Part shown: positions 15,514 to 24,502 of the stretch, in pieces | Layout of the letters: the number at the start of each line of letters is the position of its first letter | Numbering within the stretch: position 1 is the stretch's first letter | Assembly (NCBI GenBank): GCA_029572965.1 | Contig: JAKPQD010000309.1 | Coordinates: 1-64,000, forward strand | Direction of reading: 5' to 3' | DNA length: 64,000 bases | Source: Bacteroidota bacterium | GTDB lineage: Bacteria; Bacteroidota; Bacteroidia; Bacteroidales; DTGW01 | The notes under the pieces: generated by a model | What the model saw: only the letters and a program-made list of their open reading frames with translations | Database searches by the model: none | Told to the model about the DNA's origin: nothing | Position numbers and translations under genes: made by a program

Positions 15514-15874
15514 AGCTCAACGGTTATACTGTTAATAAATTGTTGAAATCTTTTAGGTTTGTGCGAATATATAAAAAAAACTTAACAATTTGCAAGTATT
15601 CGTATCTTTTTTTATTGAAAATGAATGTTTTATAATGAATATTTTTCTGTTTTTTTAAACATTCTCCCTAAAAATAGTTATAAACAAGCCTTTTAAAAAT
15701 GTTAGACATTTTTGATAAGTTCTAACCCGATTTTATTTTTTGTCAGGTACGATTTTGATGAATGCTTAGTTTATTGATGTAAAGCATAAAGTTTTTGGTT
15801 AAAAAAATTTTTTTCATTTATAAGTTAATTATACATTTACGGCCTTATTAAAAACCACTAATGAAAGATTTTTT
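15514..15874. promoter_or_regulatory. 361-base AT-rich divergent spacer before the sugar operon
   Basis: No gene is visible. It holds a seven-base inverted repeat, AAAAATG-N5-CATTTTT (15695-15713), which could be an operator. A weak -7-like box, TACATTTA, lies at 15832-15839, 36 bases before the transporter ATG. The rest is A/T runs. Confidence 0.35.
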
Positions 15875-17383
15875 ATGGAATCAACTCACACTAAATTAAA
15901 ATTCAGGGAAAAGGTAGGCTACGGTTTTGGAGACCTTGGCTCTGTGTTGTTTTGGCAAACCATCATGGTTTACCTGCTTTATTTTTATACAGATGTTTTT
16001 GGGCTTACTGCAGCTACAGCTGGTGTAATGTTTTTTGTATCACGCGTACTTGATGCATTTTTTGACGTAGTGATAGGTATGACAGCCGACCGGACCGAAA
16101 CCCGCTGGGGAAAATTCCGTCCTTATATCCTTTTTGGTGCTGTGCCTTTGGCTGTTGCTGCTGTCGCAGCTTTTACAGTACCAAGTTTTGGAGGAACAGG
16201 TAAAATTGTTTACGCCTATATTACCTTTTTATCATTTATGTTTTTGTACTCAACAGTTAACATTCCTTATACCTCTTTACTTGGGGTTATCAGTAATGAT
16301 GCTGTTGACCGCACCAGCGCTTCATCTTTCAAATTCATTGGAGCTTATCTGGCCGGAATCATTGTTTCGGCTACAGCGCTGCCTTTTGCCAAAATGTTTG
16401 GGAAAGGTGGTACAGAATTGGAAATTGCCCAATCAGGATGGCATACAACTATGTTAATCTATGCTATTGCTGCTGTATTATTTTTCTTTATTACTTTCCT
16501 TTCAACAAAAGAACGTATCAAACCTATTGCCAAAGAAAAAACCAATATTAAAAGCGACCTGAAAGACATTTCGAAAAATATCCCATGGATGGTGCTTTTT
16601 GCTATTACCATTCTCTTTATCCTTTTTAACTGCATCCGTCTGAATGTTACTACACACTATTTCAAATATTACGTTGGGGAACAATCAGTGCCCTGGCTGA
16701 CTGATATTCTCAACTTCTTTAGGGGGTATATTATTAACCCCATTATCAGTTTGTTTGGAAACGAGAAATTGACCGTTTTAAACAGAAATGAAACTTTTGG
16801 CTTTGAAGCGCTAACTTCAATATTTAATACTGTCGGACAAACCTTATCATTAATAGGGGTAATACTTGTTCCGTGGTTTGCAAAAACTTTTGGCCGCAAA
16901 GAAGCTACTATTATTTTGTTTGTTACAGCATTAATCTGCACAGGATCATTCATTTTCTTCAGCCCTGAAAATATTTTTCTTATTTTATTTTTCCAAGCCA
17001 TTGGTTCAATAACAGGTGGCCCTATTTCTGCTTTACTATGGGTAATGTATGCCGACACTGCCGACTATTCTGAGTGGAAAACCGGACGCCGCGCTACAGG
17101 TTTAATTTTTTCGGCATCTATCATGTCAAACAAATTAGGTTGGGCATTTGGAAGTATGATTGCTGCTTTCATTCTGGCCAGTACCGGTTTTGTTGCTAAT
17201 GTTACCCAAAATGCTGGTACTTTAAATGGATTAAAATCAATGATGAGTGTAATCCCTGTAATTCCAGGACTCTTAGCCTTGACATTACTGATTTTTTTCT
17301 ATAAATTGGATGAAAAAACCATGAAAAAAGTCCAGGAAGATCTGAATCAAAGACGGATTGAAAGCGGCTCTTCTGCTATCTAA
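15875..17383 (+). CDS. GPH-family sugar:cation symporter
   Basis: The 502-residue inner-membrane protein has about 12 hydrophobic segments. It has the N-terminal hallmark of the glycoside-pentoside-hexuronide (MelB-like) group: KVGYGFGDLGSVLFW, then DAFFDVVIGMTADRTETRWGKFRPY, which contains the cation-site D-x-x-x-D and the conserved R-W-G-K-F-R-P. A central loop and ADTADYSEWKTGRRATGL also fit. It likely imports a disaccharide for the two phosphorylase genes that follow in the same direction. The first gene of the operon is 491 bases from the nearest upstream + strand gene. The cargo sugar is not determined by sequence. Confidence 0.9.
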   Translation: MESTHTKLKFREKVGYGFGDLGSVLFWQTIMVYLLYFYTDVFGLTAATAGVMFFVSRVLDAFFDVVIGMTADRTETRWGKFRPYILFGAVPLAVAAVAAFTVPSFGGTGKIVYAYITFLSFMFLYSTVNIPYTSLLGVISNDAVDRTSASSFKFIGAYLAGIIVSATALPFAKMFGKGGTELEIAQSGWHTTMLIYAIAAVLFFFITFLSTKERIKPIAKEKTNIKSDLKDISKNIPWMVLFAITILFILFNCIRLNVTTHYFKYYVGEQSVPWLTDILNFFRGYIINPIISLFGNEKLTVLNRNETFGFEALTSIFNTVGQTLSLIGVILVPWFAKTFGRKEATIILFVTALICTGSFIFFSPENIFLILFFQAIGSITGGPISALLWVMYADTADYSEWKTGRRATGLIFSASIMSNKLGWAFGSMIAAFILASTGFVANVTQNAGTLNGLKSMMSVIPVIPGLLALTLLIFFYKLDEKTMKKVQEDLNQRRIESGSSAI

Positions 17384-17406
17384 TTTTTTCTTAAAATTAT
17401 AACTTG

Positions 17407-17439
17407 TTAAACCCTGTGCTTACATAGTATGGGGTTTAA
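17407..17439 (+). terminator. Intercistronic hairpin between transporter and GH94 genes
   Basis: TTAAACCC (17407-17414) pairs with GGGTTTAA (17432-17439), extendable by a T-G pair. No strong T-run follows, so partial termination or mRNA processing is likelier than full termination. Confidence 0.4.
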
Positions 17440-17462
17440 TGTTAAATACAAACAACACCACC

Positions 17463-19853
17463 ATGAATTACGGATATTTTGACGACAAAAGGAAGGAGTA
17501 TGTAATTACCCGTCCTGACACTCCCCTCTCGTGGAGTAACTACCTGGGCTCTACAACTTATGGGGCCATTATTACCAACAACGCTGGCGGATACAGCTTT
17601 TACAAATCAGCAGCTCAAGGCAGGTTCATGCGTTACAGAACAAATACCATCCCCATGGACCAACCAGGAAGGTACATCTATGTTCACGATTGTGAAAGTA
17701 AAGATTTTTGGTCAACTTCGTGGCAACCTGTTGGTAAACCGCTTGATAAATTTAAGTCTGAATGCAGACATGGCTCGGCATACACTATTATCGAATCAGA
17801 GTATGCTGAGATACTTACTAACACGAGATATTTTGTACCTCTTGGAAGCGAATATGAATACTGGCAAGTAAAAGTGAGCAACAAAAGCAACCGAAAACGC
17901 AAAATTCGCTTGTTTACTTATGTTGAGTTTGCCAGCCACTGGGTACTCTCGCAAGACATTATCAACCTTCAATACACCCAGTATGTGTTGAAAATGGATG
18001 TAGTGAACAACATTATCAGTGCTGGTACCAATGTCAACCTGCCACACATCCCTGAGGAGTTTGAAAACGACCGCCAATCGCGCTATTCGTTTATTGGGGT
18101 TGCGGGTGCTACACCAACCAGATTTGATACTGACCGAAAAGCATTCTTGGGCACATACAGGAGTTATCATAACCCTGTTGTTGTAGAAAATGGACAATGC
18201 ACAGGTTCTTGCAAAGCCGGGGACAACGGCTGCGGCACTATTCAAATTGACATAGAACTTGAAGCTGGCGAAACCAAAGAATTTGTAGTGGTTTTGGGAG
18301 TTGGAAAAGCTGATACAGTTGGCATCAAAGCCATCAAAGAAGCATCAGACATCAATGCTGTAAACAAAAAATTTGACGACCTTGTCAACTTCTGGCATAG
18401 CCGTTTGGAAGGTATGCATGTTAAATCTCCAGATGCCTTATTCGATAGTATGTTTAACATGTGGAACCCTTATAACAGCATGATGACCTTCACCTGGTCA
18501 CGTGCGGCCAGCTTAATATATGCTGGCGAAAGGGATGGATTAGGTTATCGCGATACAGTTCAGGATATACTTGGCGTTATCCACCTTGTACCCGAAGAAG
18601 CCCGTCAACGCCTTGAGTTGATGATTACCGGACAAGTATCTACCGGAGGTGCCATGCCTGTTGTAAAACAGTTTGGCCATTATCCGGGCCAAATGCCTAA
18701 AACCGAAGAAACAGAATACCGCTCGGACGACTGTATGTGGCTTTTCAATACCATACCTGCTTATGTTAAAGAAACCGGCGATATTAATTTCTACCGCAAA
18801 ACCCTTCCTTTCGCAGACCAAGGCGAAGCTACCGTGTTGGGGCACCTGCGCAGGGCCATTGAGTTTAACCTCGAACGCTCCGGCGCTCACGGATTGCCAT
18901 GTGGATTAGTTGCCGACTGGAATGACTGTTTGGTATTGGGGCACAAAGGCGAAACTGTGTTTGTGGCCCTCCAGTTACGCTATGCTTTGAAGGAATACGC
19001 AGAAATATGCGAATTATTGGGCGAAGCAGCCGAAAAGAAATGGGCTTTGGAGAAACTTGCTATTCTCGATGAAAATATTGAAAAGCATGCCTGGGATGGA
19101 CGGTGGTATCTGCGTGCATACCGCGAAGATGGCCTCAAATTTGGTACCGACGGAGATGAAGAAGGTTCATTGTGGCTCAATCCTCAGTCCTGGGCTGTAC
19201 TTAGCGGCCATGCCAATGCTGACCGGAGTATTAAGGTGATGGATATAGTGAAAGAAAGACTGGCAACAGACTATGGAACCATGATATGTGACCCACCTTA
19301 TAAAAAAGCCGATTTGAATGTTATTAAAGCCACTTTATTTAACCCCGGATCAAAAGAAAATGGAGCCATATTCTGCCACACTCAAGGCTGGGTAGTACTG
19401 GCCGAAACCCTTATTGGCAATGGCAATCGTGCTTTTGAATATTACAAAGCATACTTGCCTGCTTCATGCAATAATAAAGCTGAAATCAGGGAGATAGAGC
19501 CATACGTATATAGCCAGTCAACACACAGCAAATACCACGACCGCTATGGTGCATCACGCTTGCCCTGGCTGACAGGAGCAGCTACCTGGGCTTATTTTGC
19601 AGCCTCTCAGGGCATTTTAGGCATCAAGCCTGATTACAATGGCATGGTTATAGACCCTTGTATCCCCGAAGGCTGGGGAGAATTCTCTGTAGTCCGCAGA
19701 TTCAGAGGTAAAAAACTGAATATCACAGTGAAAAATCCTGACAAAAAACAGAAAGGAGTAAAACAGCTTATGGTAAATGGCGAAAAGCTTGGAAACAACT
19801 TTATTCCTGTTGAAAAACTCAACGCTGAAAACCAGATTGAAGTAACTTTGTAA
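17463..19853 (+). CDS. GH94 disaccharide phosphorylase (cellobiose/chitobiose type)
   Basis: The 796-residue enzyme of glycoside hydrolase family 94 splits a beta-linked disaccharide with phosphate to a sugar 1-phosphate plus a free sugar, saving ATP. Seen: the family N-terminus MNYGYFDDKRKEYVITRPDT, NAGGYSFYKSA, the catalytic general-acid region VADWNDCLVLG (Asp485-Asp488), and KENGAIFCHTQGW. PWLTGAATWAYFA and IDPCIPEGWGEF lie in the C-terminal half. The start is taken at 17463, where family similarity begins; the ATG at 17439 lies in a hairpin. Specificity (cellobiose, chitobiose or another disaccharide) cannot be read off. Cytoplasmic; works with the transporter and GH130. Confidence 0.9.
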   Translation: MNYGYFDDKRKEYVITRPDTPLSWSNYLGSTTYGAIITNNAGGYSFYKSAAQGRFMRYRTNTIPMDQPGRYIYVHDCESKDFWSTSWQPVGKPLDKFKSECRHGSAYTIIESEYAEILTNTRYFVPLGSEYEYWQVKVSNKSNRKRKIRLFTYVEFASHWVLSQDIINLQYTQYVLKMDVVNNIISAGTNVNLPHIPEEFENDRQSRYSFIGVAGATPTRFDTDRKAFLGTYRSYHNPVVVENGQCTGSCKAGDNGCGTIQIDIELEAGETKEFVVVLGVGKADTVGIKAIKEASDINAVNKKFDDLVNFWHSRLEGMHVKSPDALFDSMFNMWNPYNSMMTFTWSRAASLIYAGERDGLGYRDTVQDILGVIHLVPEEARQRLELMITGQVSTGGAMPVVKQFGHYPGQMPKTEETEYRSDDCMWLFNTIPAYVKETGDINFYRKTLPFADQGEATVLGHLRRAIEFNLERSGAHGLPCGLVADWNDCLVLGHKGETVFVALQLRYALKEYAEICELLGEAAEKKWALEKLAILDENIEKHAWDGRWYLRAYREDGLKFGTDGDEEGSLWLNPQSWAVLSGHANADRSIKVMDIVKERLATDYGTMICDPPYKKADLNVIKATLFNPGSKENGAIFCHTQGWVVLAETLIGNGNRAFEYYKAYLPASCNNKAEIREIEPYVYSQSTHSKYHDRYGASRLPWLTGAATWAYFAASQGILGIKPDYNGMVIDPCIPEGWGEFSVVRRFRGKKLNITVKNPDKKQKGVKQLMVNGEKLGNNFIPVEKLNAENQIEVTL

Positions 19854-19885
19854 CATTTTAAAACCAACTAATATTTAATTTATTT

Positions 19886-20881
19886 ATGAGTAAAACAATT
19901 ATTGGGCAGAACCTGCCTAACATTCCGTGGGAAGAGAAACCCGCAGGGCTTCATTTGCCTATCTGGCGTTATAGTAAAAACCCTATTATTGACTGGAATC
20001 CAACTCCTACAACAGCTCGTATTTATAACAGTGCTGTTTTGCCTCATAACGGCGAGTTTATCGGTGTATTCCGTGCCGACCACAAGAACGGAAGGGCTTT
20101 CTTACATTTTGGACGCAGCAAAGACGGTATCAACTTTGACATTGACGACAATGTTATTCCATGGCAAGACGAAAATGGCAAGCCAAACCTCGTTAGCTAT
20201 GCGTACGACCCTCGTTTTGTCAAGATTGACGATACTTTCTATGTTACCTGGTGTGACGATATGCACGGAGCATCAATAGGCATGGGTTATACAAAAGACC
20301 TGAAAACATGGGTGCGCCTTCCAAACCCATTGATGCCTTTCAACCGCAACGGCGTTTTGTTCCCAAGAAAAATCAATGGAAAATACAAACTCTTGAGCCG
20401 CCCCAGCGATAGCGGCCACACCCCTTTTGGCGATATTTTCATTAGCGAAAGCCCAGACTTAGTATATTGGGGCAATCACAAATGGGTAATGGGCAAAGGT
20501 GGTAAAGGCTGGTGGCAAGGCACTAAGATTGGTGCAGGCCCTGTTCCAATCGAGACTTCTGAAGGATGGCTATTGTTCTACCATGGGGTTTCAGGCACAT
20601 GCAATGGCTTTGTTTATAGCTTCAGTGCAGTAATTCTGGATATTAACGACCCTTCCATCGTAAAATACAGATGCGGCGATTATTTGATGACTCCAGAAAA
20701 GCCTTATGAAACAACAGGTTTTGTACCTAACGTCCTTTTTCCCTGTCAAAATATTTATGATGCAGAAACCGGCCGTATTGCTATTTATTATGGCGCGGCC
20801 GATACTTATACTGCTATAGCCTTCTGCCAGGTGGACGAAATTATTGATTATGTAAAGAAACATCACGAAGATGTAAAATAA
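19886..20881 (+). CDS. GH130 family mannoside phosphorylase or hydrolase
   Basis: The 331-residue five-bladed propeller enzyme of family GH130 has YNSAVLPHNGEFIGVFRAD at the N-terminal side and YAYDPRFVKID, whose Asp108 corresponds to the proposed proton donor. HGASIGMGYTKDLKTW, GAGPVPIETSEGWLLFYHG and IYYGAADTYTAIA follow. GH130 enzymes mostly phosphorolyse beta-mannosides (mannosyl-glucose, mannosyl-GlcNAc, manno-oligosaccharides); some are hydrolases. It looks closer to the non-mannosylglucose subgroup, but this is a judgement by eye. There is no signal peptide, so it is cytoplasmic. The stop is followed by a strong terminator that ends the operon. Confidence 0.87.
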   Translation: MSKTIIGQNLPNIPWEEKPAGLHLPIWRYSKNPIIDWNPTPTTARIYNSAVLPHNGEFIGVFRADHKNGRAFLHFGRSKDGINFDIDDNVIPWQDENGKPNLVSYAYDPRFVKIDDTFYVTWCDDMHGASIGMGYTKDLKTWVRLPNPLMPFNRNGVLFPRKINGKYKLLSRPSDSGHTPFGDIFISESPDLVYWGNHKWVMGKGGKGWWQGTKIGAGPVPIETSEGWLLFYHGVSGTCNGFVYSFSAVILDINDPSIVKYRCGDYLMTPEKPYETTGFVPNVLFPCQNIYDAETGRIAIYYGAADTYTAIAFCQVDEIIDYVKKHHEDVK

Positions 20882-20887
20882 TTTATG

Positions 20888-20922
20888 AAAGAAGGTGGCT
20901 AAACGGTCACCTTCTTTTTTAT
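20888..20922 (+). terminator. Intrinsic terminator of the sugar phosphorylase operon
   Basis: AAAGAAGGTG (20888-20897) pairs with CACCTTCTTT (20908-20917) around a ten-base loop, followed by T's. It begins seven bases after the GH130 stop. Confidence 0.88.
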
Positions 20923-20950
20923 CAAAGGATATCAATTGTACAAATTAGTT

Positions 20951-20958
20951 TATATTTG
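20951..20958 (+). promoter_or_regulatory. -7-type promoter box (TATATTTG)
   Basis: An exact TAnnTTTG lies 17 bases before the ATG of the next small gene. No clear TTTG box lies 20 bases upstream. Confidence 0.45.
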
Positions 20959-20974
20959 TTCTAAACTAAAAGCT

Positions 20975-21283
20975 ATGAATAACGCCATAAATGATATCCA
21001 AACGCAAATAAACAGCATTGCTGTTTATAATGATGAAAACCTTAAGCAATATCAACAATTGCTTAAACTTGGCATGGATCGTCTTCAATATTTGCAAAAA
21101 GAAGGGCTGACACCAATGTCCGAAATATGGGTCAATATGGCTATTGATGAAATAAAAAAAGAGCTTGAAACCAGGTTCAACGCTAATTTTTCAGCTTTAT
21201 CACCCGACAGGCAAAAAACAGAGTTTTTGTATTCCCGCTCAGCGGTATCCCTTGTGCTGACAAATGTTCTAATGCACTTATAA
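20975..21283 (+). CDS. Small helical hypothetical protein
   Basis: The 102-residue protein is polar and almost wholly helical, with heptad-like spacing (NLKQYQQLLKLGMDRLQYL) that may form a coiled coil. There is no signal peptide or membrane segment and no known family that I recognise. ATG at 20975 is preferred over the TTG at 20936, because the promoter box lies between them. It is followed after nine bases by the outer-membrane-like gene, so the two probably form an operon. Confidence 0.6.
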   Translation: MNNAINDIQTQINSIAVYNDENLKQYQQLLKLGMDRLQYLQKEGLTPMSEIWVNMAIDEIKKELETRFNANFSALSPDRQKTEFLYSRSAVSLVLTNVLMHL

Positions 21284-21292
21284 ACGCCAACT

Positions 21293-22405
21293 ATGAAGAA
21301 ACTCGTTCACATAGCTTTTATCTTCAGTTCTTTATTACTTAATGGTCAGGAAAATATACAGGATTCAAGCCTAAACAGTAAAGCTAACCTGGCTTTTCAT
21401 TTTCAAAATGCCAACTTTGTCAAGGATAACGAATATTTCAATGATGTTGTAGAAGGCTATACCCTTATAGGCCTTTGGGCAACCCCTACAATCAGTTATA
21501 ACATCACAGATAAAGCCACCATTGAAGGCGGGTTGCATGCTTTGAAGTATTCAGGCCAGGATAATTTCAATAAAATCTTACCTGTTTACCGCATTGATTA
21601 CAGAATAACCCCTACCCTCTGCTTCACTTTAGGAACGTTGCATTTCAATGACAACCACTTGCAACCTGCACCTATGCTTGACCCTGAGAGGTTTTATCTT
21701 GGACAGGCCGACAATGGCGTTCAATTCATGTTAAATAAACAAAACCTCAAAGGAGATTTGTGGCTTTCATGGGACAAATTCACCTGGTACGGAGATTCTG
21801 TGCAGGAAAAGCTTACTTCCGGATTAGCTTTGAATTTTAACATTCCGGTAGCAGAAACATTTAGCGTTAAAATTCCTGCAAATTTAATCGCCACTCATCT
21901 TGGCGGTCAGATAAACAGGCCAAAAAAGCCCATCGAAACATTGATTAACTTTTCTTCAGGGTTGTTTGCCAGTTTTAAGATAGACTTGGGCATATTCAAA
22001 GATTTGCAAATAGGTTCAAGAGCTTTTCTTTACAACAAAAATACTCAGGTTGAAACCCGGCCTTTCAAATCAGGCTATGCTTTACTACCAGAAATATCAG
22101 TAAATTCAGGACTGCTGGATGCAAGTTTTTCTTACTGGTATAGCCACAAATTCATAGGCCCAAGAGGTGAAGCCATGTACCAATGCATCTCTACTCAGCC
22201 CGAGCGAAAGGATACGCTCTACAATACACGTAAAATAGGCATAATAAAGGTAAACTATACCAAAGAGATAGTAAATGCATTAAGTTTCAAATGCGGATTT
22301 GAGGGATATCAAATTCTTGATCAAAAATTGTTTGATTACAACTTTAGCCTGAGTTTTATCTGCCAGATAGATAAAATTTTGCCCCGCCCTAAAGCTTCAA
22401 AGTAA
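21293..22405 (+). CDS. Exported beta-barrel-like hypothetical protein
   Basis: The 370-residue product has a signal peptide (MKKLVHIAFIFSSLLLNGQE, cleavage near NG-QE). The mature part has many alternating aromatic/polar strands (SYNITDKATIEGGLHALKY, ISVNSGLLDASFSYWYS) and ends with a phenylalanine-containing strand (NFSLSFICQID). An outer-membrane barrel or periplasmic beta protein is likely. No family recognised. The last 17 bases overlap the convergent DNA glycosylase gene. Confidence 0.7.
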   Translation: MKKLVHIAFIFSSLLLNGQENIQDSSLNSKANLAFHFQNANFVKDNEYFNDVVEGYTLIGLWATPTISYNITDKATIEGGLHALKYSGQDNFNKILPVYRIDYRITPTLCFTLGTLHFNDNHLQPAPMLDPERFYLGQADNGVQFMLNKQNLKGDLWLSWDKFTWYGDSVQEKLTSGLALNFNIPVAETFSVKIPANLIATHLGGQINRPKKPIETLINFSSGLFASFKIDLGIFKDLQIGSRAFLYNKNTQVETRPFKSGYALLPEISVNSGLLDASFSYWYSHKFIGPRGEAMYQCISTQPERKDTLYNTRKIGIIKVNYTKEIVNALSFKCGFEGYQILDQKLFDYNFSLSFICQIDKILPRPKASK

Positions 22406-22901
22406 AACGCCACGGGACATCCCGCCAGTACTCGCCTGCATAATCAATACCAACCCTGGGGGCAACACTATAATCGCATTTCAAATCATTATTTAGCAGA
22501 TATATCCTTTCTGAAGTCTGCAAACGCTCGCCGTTAAAAGATTTGTCAATCTGAAGTTTTTTAGTCAGCCTGCCGGGGCCATATACAGCATCGAGGCCCC
22601 TGATAAGCACAGCCTGAGGATTGTCTTTTTCGCCAGTTACAATATTGAGCATCCAGTACATCCCGTAAATAAGGTACACATATAAGCAACCTCCCGGTTG
22701 GTACATTACTTCTGTCCTTGGCGTGCGACCTTTTGATGCATGGCAGGCTAAATCTTCTTCTCCTTTATAAGCCTCTGTTTCTGTGATTAAAAATCTGGAT
22801 TCAGAGCTATCATCGAATTTCCGGACAATGGTTTTTCCCAAAAGCAACGGGGCCAAATCAAGTACATCTCTTTGAAAAAAAGCGTCATCAAGTCGGTTCA
22901 T
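22389..22901 (-). CDS. DNA-3-methyladenine glycosylase (AAG/MPG family)
   Basis: The 170-residue base-excision repair enzyme removes alkylated purines from DNA. Motifs of the human AAG family are visible: LLGKTIVRKF near the start, the catalytic region ITETEAYKGEEDLACHASKG (with the general-base Glu), VYLIYGMYWMLNIVTG and QAVLIRGLDAVYGPGRLTK. It is slightly shorter than the usual 190-210 residues, but the segments are complete. The start ATG at 22901 lies one base after the stop of the upstream O-antigen-ligase-like gene. A longer frame would extend into that gene and lacks family similarity. Confidence 0.92.
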   Translation of the reverse strand: MNRLDDAFFQRDVLDLAPLLLGKTIVRKFDDSSESRFLITETEAYKGEEDLACHASKGRTPRTEVMYQPGGCLYVYLIYGMYWMLNIVTGEKDNPQAVLIRGLDAVYGPGRLTKKLQIDKSFNGERLQTSERIYLLNNDLKCDYSVAPRVGIDYAGEYWRDVPWRFTLKL

Positions 22902-22902
22902 C

Positions 22903-24483
22903 TTATTCAAGATTTCGATATGTACCCCAAAGGTAAAATGAATAAAAGAAAGTGCAAAATATTGTCCCTGCAAAGCTTTCCAATACTTCAAAAACAAAAA
23001 ATGACAGAACAATAACACAGAATATCATTAGAAAATAGTATGAATCCCACTTCATTTCCAATATTCCGGGTAAAACCAATGCAAAAATAAAAAGTATAAG
23101 CCCGATAATACCAAAAGAACAAAGAACATATAAAAACTGGTTGCCAGTATCATTTTTATCTTCTGCCTTCAGGCATATCTTGTGGCCTTTATTCAAATCA
23201 CTGTATATCAAATCCAAATCACCGGTCCCAACCCCAAAAAACAAATGTTTGGCAGCAACAGATAATGCTATATGATATTTTTCTAAGCGTACAGAAAGGC
23301 TATGTTCCTGACTCGAACATTTTGAATGCTTAAACTGATGCACTTCCCAAAATACTTCGTAAATACGGGTTAATAAAGACCAATGTGTGTCAAAGATATA
23401 GTTGGTCATACCCTTTTGAACATTGATTATGTCGCGTCCAGATAATAAAGCTATCCCTTCTGCATCTTTTTTCAAACCTTTTGAAGTCATATACCTTATG
23501 AGTGTCAACCGCAAAGGCTGCCCTTTTAAATCTAAATCCTCATATTTAATCTCACTAATCTTATTCCATTCTTTGCTTAGCTCTTTCTCGCAAACATTGA
23601 CCCATACTTTGTTCCCATTTTCTATCTCCCAACTTGCGCTCTGATTGTAATATGGATTGCCGGCTTTAGTAAATAATTGACTAACATTGTATTCAGGTTG
23701 TTTTGAATGAAAAAACTGGTGGTACGTTTTTATCATCAAAACAATAGAGAAAAAAGGAATGGCATAAATCAACATAATCAATCCTATTTTCAGCATTTGA
23801 TTCTCCAACCTGTTGATATATGAGATAACCAATATCAAAAATGTTATTGCCAACACTATTAACCCGGCAAGTGAATGTATTGAAGCCAGATAAACCAACA
23901 TTAGTATAGCTAAAACAATATAGACCACCAAAGATGCTTTGAAATTCCGGCCCATTGATTTTATCCAATGAAAAAGAGTAAGGGTAGAAACAACCACCAT
24001 GCAGGTTAATTGAGATTTAGAGACAAAAATCCCAGATTTTAGTATTTTATCTGAATCGACAGGCAACCATTTCTTTGAAATAATAAAATGGGCTACAACT
24101 GCTAAGGATACAGAACCGATAAAAAGCTGAAGTAGTTTTCTTACTTTCGGAATTTTGATGGGTTCAGAAGTCCCAATAATGACTGGCAATATTAATAAAG
24201 GGAGCTTTATGAATATATTTCGAAACGCCTCATCCCATTGAGATGTACCTAAAAGCCAAATTACATGTATAAAAAATATTGCCGAAAAAACACTAATACT
24301 CTTTTTATGCTTGAATATAGAAAGCTTGTGAGAAAAATTTCCTTCTAATATCCAGTTGATAAACAAAAGGATCAACCCAATAATGGAAAATAGCTCCATA
24401 TATGGCATTGAGATAGCAATAAAAGCCAATAACCAAAAATAAACTTCATGGCTATAGGCTTTGTATGTTGCATAAGAATTCAT
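22903..24483 (-). CDS. O-antigen ligase/polymerase-like membrane protein
   Basis: The 526-residue inner-membrane protein has about ten hydrophobic segments and a large extracytoplasmic part in the C-terminal half. This layout matches the Wzy_C/O-antigen ligase superfamily (PF04932). The most family-like stretch is LSVAAKHLFFGVGTGDLD, followed by TGNQFLYVLCSFGIIGLILF. It may ligate or polymerise a surface glycan. The ATG at 24483 is chosen, 19 bases after recA; a longer frame (to 24570) would overlap recA. No other polysaccharide gene lies next to it, so the glycan is unknown. Ligase versus polymerase cannot be settled. Confidence 0.78.
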   Translation of the reverse strand: MNSYATYKAYSHEVYFWLLAFIAISMPYMELFSIIGLILLFINWILEGNFSHKLSIFKHKKSISVFSAIFFIHVIWLLGTSQWDEAFRNIFIKLPLLILPVIIGTSEPIKIPKVRKLLQLFIGSVSLAVVAHFIISKKWLPVDSDKILKSGIFVSKSQLTCMVVVSTLTLFHWIKSMGRNFKASLVVYIVLAILMLVYLASIHSLAGLIVLAITFLILVISYINRLENQMLKIGLIMLIYAIPFFSIVLMIKTYHQFFHSKQPEYNVSQLFTKAGNPYYNQSASWEIENGNKVWVNVCEKELSKEWNKISEIKYEDLDLKGQPLRLTLIRYMTSKGLKKDAEGIALLSGRDIINVQKGMTNYIFDTHWSLLTRIYEVFWEVHQFKHSKCSSQEHSLSVRLEKYHIALSVAAKHLFFGVGTGDLDLIYSDLNKGHKICLKAEDKNDTGNQFLYVLCSFGIIGLILFIFALVLPGILEMKWDSYYFLMIFCVIVLSFFVFEVLESFAGTIFCTFFYSFYLWGTYRNLE

Positions 24484-24502
24484 GTGCAACAAATTAATAC
24501 GA

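Noticed and set aside
22902-23018. Longer N-terminus for the DNA glycosylase
   Set aside because: The extra 39 residues lie inside the upstream membrane-protein gene and do not resemble the glycosylase family; ATG 22901 begins exactly at the conserved region.
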